Below are positions 6,506 to 7,930 of a stretch of DNA of 7,930 nt, one piece after another (within the stretch, counting starts at the first letter, position 1; every line of letters starts with the position of its first letter). The notes beneath the pieces were generated by a model. The model did no database searches, had not been told where the DNA came from, and saw only the letters and a program-made list of their open reading frames with translations. A program made the position numbers and the translations under genes. The stretch spans positions 1 through 7,930 of the forward strand of contig NZ_CALACG010000306.1 in assembly GCF_937890585.1 (NCBI RefSeq), in the 5' to 3' direction. The DNA comes from an uncultured Campylobacter sp. Lineage in GTDB: Bacteria; Campylobacterota; Campylobacteria; Campylobacterales; Campylobacteraceae.

Positions 6506-7930
6506 TTACCATTGCGGCTTTACATTTTTGATATTTTCATAGTCAGTACCATTTACTAGGCGCTTTCTGCTCGCATTAAATTCACCACTTATTAAGCTTC
6601 TTGATGCGTTATATTCAAGTGGTTTTGTACCTATGATGTCGGCAAAAGTGTGAATGATGTCATCACTCATAAATTTATAATCTTTTGCCACTTCAAGTTT
6701 TTGCCAAATTTGTGGATATTTTGCTTTAAATTTATCAGTTCCTATAAATATAAGCGGAATTTCTAAAACAAAGCGGTTTATCATGCCGTGACCTCTTATG
6801 CCATCTATCTCAAAAAGAGCCTCGCCATGGTCTGAGAGATAGACTATCAAAGCTTCATCGTCTTTAAAAATTTTATAAATTTCATTTATCACGTAGTCAT
6901 TATAAAGTACGCTATTTAGATACCAAGCAAAGCTCTCTTTTTGTCCAGGATTCATTTTGTTTTGTAGATCATTGGCTGTAAATTTTGCAAAATCTTTTGG
7001 ATACCTTAGGTTGTATTTAAAGTGATTTCCCATTAGGTGAATGATATAAAAATTTGACTCTCCAAGACTTTGTTTTATCTTTAAAATTTCAGGCAAAAGT
7101 ATGCCATCTGTTTCTCTACCGGCATAATTTGTAGCTGATGCAAATTTTTGTGTAAAAAATGTGATATCACTTCTATCTGCAACACTTTTTTGTGTTGTAG
7201 AATATCCGCCGATATTGCTTTGATTACTTATCCATGCTGTTTTGTATCCTACTAGACTAAACATATCAACGATGTTTAAACTCTTACTCCAAGGCTCTTT
7301 ACTTTCATAGTTTGAAAAATTTAAAACCTTTGAAAGAGAACCATTTGTATATGTATCAGGAGCGGTAGTATCTGTATAGACTATAGCATTGCCACTTTGC
7401 TTTAAAGCCATTAAATTTGGTGTAGTTGGCAAGCCAAATCCATAAACGCTCATCTCGTTTCTTTGCAAGCTTTCACCGATCACAAAGACTACATTTGCTA
7501 CTTTTTGCTCGGCTTTTATGTTTTGATTTGCTGCTTTAGATACGTCGTAATCTTTTAAAATTTGTTTATTGCTAGCTAAAAAATTATCATCCAAAAGATA
7601 CTTTTTTAAAACAAAAGCGTAATTTATCAGGATATGTTCTGAGAGCTTACTTATAGCTCTATCAGCTTTATTAGACGATATTCTCATTGCTGATTTTGTA
7701 AAGAATACAGCTGCAAAGGCTATATAAATTACCGAAAGGACTATGATAGTTTTTCGGCTAAATTCTTTTACACTAGATCGTTTATATCTTGTCATAACAT
7801 AAAAGATGATGCATAAAAGTATAGCAACTACTAGATATTTAGCTTCAAAAAATGTCTGAAAAAACTCACTAGCCTCATCTGGATTTGTATGCACTACACT
7901 ATCGATTATTGCTATATTTATATCAGTTTT
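6506..7930 (-). CDS. Phosphoethanolamine transferase-type membrane enzyme, sulfatase superfamily (N-terminus outside window)
   Basis: It probably transfers phosphoethanolamine from phosphatidylethanolamine to a surface glycan, lipid A or protein on the periplasmic side of the inner membrane. The frame is open to the window edge, so the GTG at 7894 is not the start; KTDINIAIIDSVVHTNPDEA precedes a helix as in EptA/CptA relatives, where further TM helices lie upstream. Numbering from base 7930 (474 visible residues): TM helices at about 30-47 and 61-78, then the catalytic domain from about 143. Motifs are VIGESLQRNEMSVYGF (E153 metal ligand), TTAPDTYTNGSLSKVL (nucleophile probably T195, alternatively T193), HLMGNHFKYNLRYP (H298/H303), YLSDHGE (D367, H368) and GIRGHGM (H381). 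The only cysteine is C40, in a TM helix; the disulfides typical of EptA/MCR are absent. The substrate cannot be read from sequence, so I give no eptC symbol. Confidence 0.88.
   Translation of the reverse strand, partial: KTDINIAIIDSVVHTNPDEASEFFQTFFEAKYLVVAILLCIIFYVMTRYKRSSVKEFSRKTIIVLSVIYIAFAAVFFTKSAMRISSNKADRAISKLSEHILINYAFVLKKYLLDDNFLASNKQILKDYDVSKAANQNIKAEQKVANVVFVIGESLQRNEMSVYGFGLPTTPNLMALKQSGNAIVYTDTTAPDTYTNGSLSKVLNFSNYESKEPWSKSLNIVDMFSLVGYKTAWISNQSNIGGYSTTQKSVADRSDITFFTQKFASATNYAGRETDGILLPEILKIKQSLGESNFYIIHLMGNHFKYNLRYPKDFAKFTANDLQNKMNPGQKESFAWYLNSVLYNDYVINEIYKIFKDDEALIVYLSDHGEALFEIDGIRGHGMINRFVLEIPLIFIGTDKFKAKYPQIWQKLEVAKDYKFMSDDIIHTFADIIGTKPLEYNASRSLISGEFNASRKRLVNGTDYENIKNVKPQW

Noticed and set aside
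7892..7894. GTG as start of the transferase gene
   Set aside because: The frame continues open to the window edge, the preceding residues fit the family, and the N-terminal membrane helices are still missing downstream of this codon.

Overview
The window looks like chromosomal core DNA from a Campylobacter. A non-thermophilic, C. concisus-like species is my best guess. The grounds are AT-rich intergenic DNA full of AAATTT words, tightly packed genes with purine-rich ribosome binding sites, a fused hisIE, and an SPFH protein next to ilvE, a pairing I recall from C. jejuni (Cj0268c/Cj0269c). The genus call is inference from protein character. There is no rRNA, tRNA, CRISPR array, insertion sequence, phage gene or obvious island boundary.

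Layout. Bases 1-1772 (+ strand) carry the end of accB and all of accC, the biotin carrier and biotin carboxylase of acetyl-CoA carboxylase, joined by a one-base TAATG overlap. Bases 1773-1879 form a short convergent gap with inverted repeats, the strongest of which probably serves as a shared terminator. Bases 1880-5737 (- strand) read, in transcription order, as ilvE, an SPFH/prohibitin-like membrane protein gene, hisIE, and two small membrane protein genes. The junctions are 16 nt, 2 nt, an 11-nt overlap and a 1-nt overlap, so this is almost certainly one five-gene operon. Bases 5738-5837 hold a possible dsbA terminator hairpin and the likely promoter of the ilvE operon. Bases 5838-7930 (- strand) carry dsbA, preceded by a phosphoethanolamine-transferase-type enzyme of the alkaline phosphatase/sulfatase superfamily whose N-terminus runs off the window edge.

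How the genes fit together. accB/accC serve fatty acid synthesis. ilvE and hisIE are housekeeping amino acid enzymes, but they share an operon with three membrane proteins of uncertain role. The two small ones share an architecture of two N-terminal membrane segments plus a beta-rich C-terminal domain. Each has exactly two cysteines, one in a matching beta-strand context and one as the penultimate residue, which suggests a diverged tandem duplication with a conserved disulfide. The transferase upstream of dsbA has no cysteine in its visible catalytic domain, so it does not look like a DsbA client.

Nothing here is clearly a new defence or mobile system. The least explained part is the pair of paired-cysteine membrane proteins at the end of the ilvE operon. 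Two gene starts need care: accB and the transferase both extend past the window, and the last small membrane protein most likely starts at the ATG at 2431 rather than at an upstream GTG.
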